The notes beneath the pieces are model-generated. The model was not told the origin of the DNA. It searched no databases and saw only the letters and a program-made list of their open reading frames with translations. Below are positions 58,525 to 60,000 of a DNA stretch of 60,000 nt, in pieces (positions within the stretch are counted from its first letter, which is position 1; the number at the start of each line of letters is the position of its first letter). The translations under genes and the position numbers were made by a program. The DNA lies in contig OX442320.1 in assembly GCA_949358305.1 (NCBI GenBank), positions 2,050,501-2,110,500 on the forward strand. Direction: 5' to 3'. Source of the stretch: Strigamia acuminata. Lineage: Eukaryota; Arthropoda; Chilopoda; Geophilomorpha; Linotaeniidae.

Positions 58525-59802
58525 TGAACCTAGCTTTAGAAAAGCCAAAATATTTGGAAATTGCCGAATAACTGGCTGTTGGGTGATACCAATGAAAATG
58601 GTCGGTTTAATTACATTTCCAAGCTCTAGCGGAGGTTTACAGGTAGGTATTGATCAACAGCAGTCAATCCATTTAACTGCTGTTCAACTGGAGAATTTCA
58701 GTTCTTGTTCTAGTTTTTATTTATTGCATGTAAACAGTTGGGCCTCACTACAGTTGATTTGTTGTAACGTATCGATCGTAACCCATATACAGTACATTTG
58801 ACACGTGCTCAGCCTTCTCACGCAGATTCCACTGCCATCACTTCCTTCCATCGTTGAATGTAAACTTTTATTCTGAAAGCAGGGGCGTCTTAAGCGGAGG
58901 TGCAAGGGTAGAGTAGGGCCGTGGTTACACAACTATGGTAGTGCAGCTGGGTTATCCATGCCTAAACCCGCCACTAAGAACCTTTGAATACCGTAAGAAT
59001 TCAAATTGTTTTTACTTCGAGAGAAAGAAAAGACTAGTGAGTGAAGAATTTATGCCTGAATTACAAGTTAGGAATTGCCTTATACCATGTGCCTTATACC
59101 ATTGGTGCGCATTATTCGATAATAAAATAGCATTCCATTGTTTGGTTTGATTGAATCACATTTTGGTGTGAACACAACTCCATCCAAGTGAATATTGGAA
59201 CTCTGTTCAGTTGGATCTGATCGGGTGGATCCAAGAATTATATGAATTTTTGTTGTTTCTGTTGCACGGTGCTTTAGCAAATAGTAATAGCAATAATAGT
59301 TTTATCATTATGTCAAATAATAGAGCAAATAATGACAAGTAATTTGAGAGTTGTTGGTGAGTCGTTTTTGGCAAAATGCAATTGTAATTCAGAAATTGAA
59401 GAAAAAAACTTCGACTCGGAATGTAGCTAACTTGTAAGCAGGAAACATTTCAAAACATGTTTCTTCCATATCTCTTGTGTCGTGTCTAAACGACTACAAT
59501 TTTATCACGTCAGTTCCATCCCCACGGTCGTTTTCTGCAACCGGTGTCAAGTAAAACTGAAAAGCCATTCGATTCGTGTTTTAGACGTGACGAGAGTCGA
59601 GACTCGAGACTCGAGACTCGTGACTCGTGCGCCATTCTAGCTCGTGCTTATCGGTTGAACCGATTAAAATGTTACTAGCTAACCGACCGATTCAAAATGG
59701 CCTACCACTGCAATCGAGCCAAAACTTGATCTAACAGCGACGCCATTCGTGAATGAAACTAAATACGTCATAGGCTTGTCGTTTTAATAGTTTGAGCTCG
59801 AA
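58525..59802. other. No gene seen
   Basis: Contains a short GAGACTC tandem run at about 59590-59625. No supported exon. Confidence 0.4.
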
Positions 59803-59911
59803 ATGAATCAATCCAATCTTCTGAGAATATTACGGGTTGGTTCTTTCGTACATATTAAGGAGGAGGAAGATGAAATCACGAGCAAATTTACCGATTCAAA
59901 TATTTATCCAG
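59803..59911 (+). CDS. Candidate first exon of an unknown gene leaving the window
   Basis: An ATG opens MNQSNLLRILRVGSFVHIKE and an acidic stretch for 36 codons, then meets a donor GTAATT at 59912. Coding is plausible from composition only. The remainder lies beyond the window. Confidence 0.4.
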
Positions 59912-60000
59912 GTAATTAAACCCGGGAAAGATAATAGTGAATTAAATTTCCATCGAATCATTTTACTAAGCAAATATAAATATTGGCAAATGTAAATTCA

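Overview
This is a stretch of an AT-rich animal nuclear genome. Host genes are split by short GT-AG introns, the recognisable proteins are metazoan (Strawberry notch, CD2BP2, a selenocysteine thioredoxin reductase, a C1q-domain protein), and about 24 kb is LTR retrotransposon. Retention of Sec in the reductase and the two copia elements primed by a tRNA-iMet anticodon arm fit a non-vertebrate animal. The reductase argues against insect groups that lost selenoproteins. I cannot name the phylum.

Layout. 1-1450: last six exons of Strawberry notch (+). 2834-8857: copia-type element (-), identical 248-bp LTRs, ATGGA target duplication, one in-frame TGA. 10100-12544: two secreted-protein genes (-), one C1q-like and one Pro/Gln repeat. 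13885-15389, 22517-24660 and 39657-42723: three same-strand paralogues built entirely from phase-0 small exons, sharing a six-cysteine pattern that resembles odorant-binding proteins. Between them sit a second copia element (16973-21553, 124-bp LTRs, AATTC duplication, one intact 1378-codon ORF) and a 13.2-kb gypsy-type element (26380-39534, 1650-bp LTRs, AAGC duplication) with gag, pol and an unknown third ORF. 44989-47142: mucin-like secreted protein (-). 49322-52975: thioredoxin reductase (-), divergent across 221 bp from CD2BP2 (53197-54852, +). 55332-60000: mostly MITEs and unassigned sequence, with two first-exon candidates (+).

How the parts fit. Six neighbouring minus-strand genes from 10.1 to 47.1 kb all begin with a signal peptide, so the middle of the window is a secreted-protein neighbourhood. 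All three LTR elements are very young: two have identical LTRs and the third shows a single mismatch found by eye. Removing the gypsy element puts paralogues 2 and 3 about 1.8 kb apart.

Most interesting: (1) the modular six-cysteine, all-phase-0 small-exon family; (2) the gypsy element's third ORF, a Cys-rich basic protein in the env position with a good splice acceptor 5 nt upstream, together with an A AAA AAC slippery heptamer abutting the gag stop; (3) the ECUG thioredoxin reductase with a readable SECIS candidate and a separate perfect-stem hairpin 8 nt after the Sec codon. All coordinates were counted by hand and may be off by a base at some exon edges.
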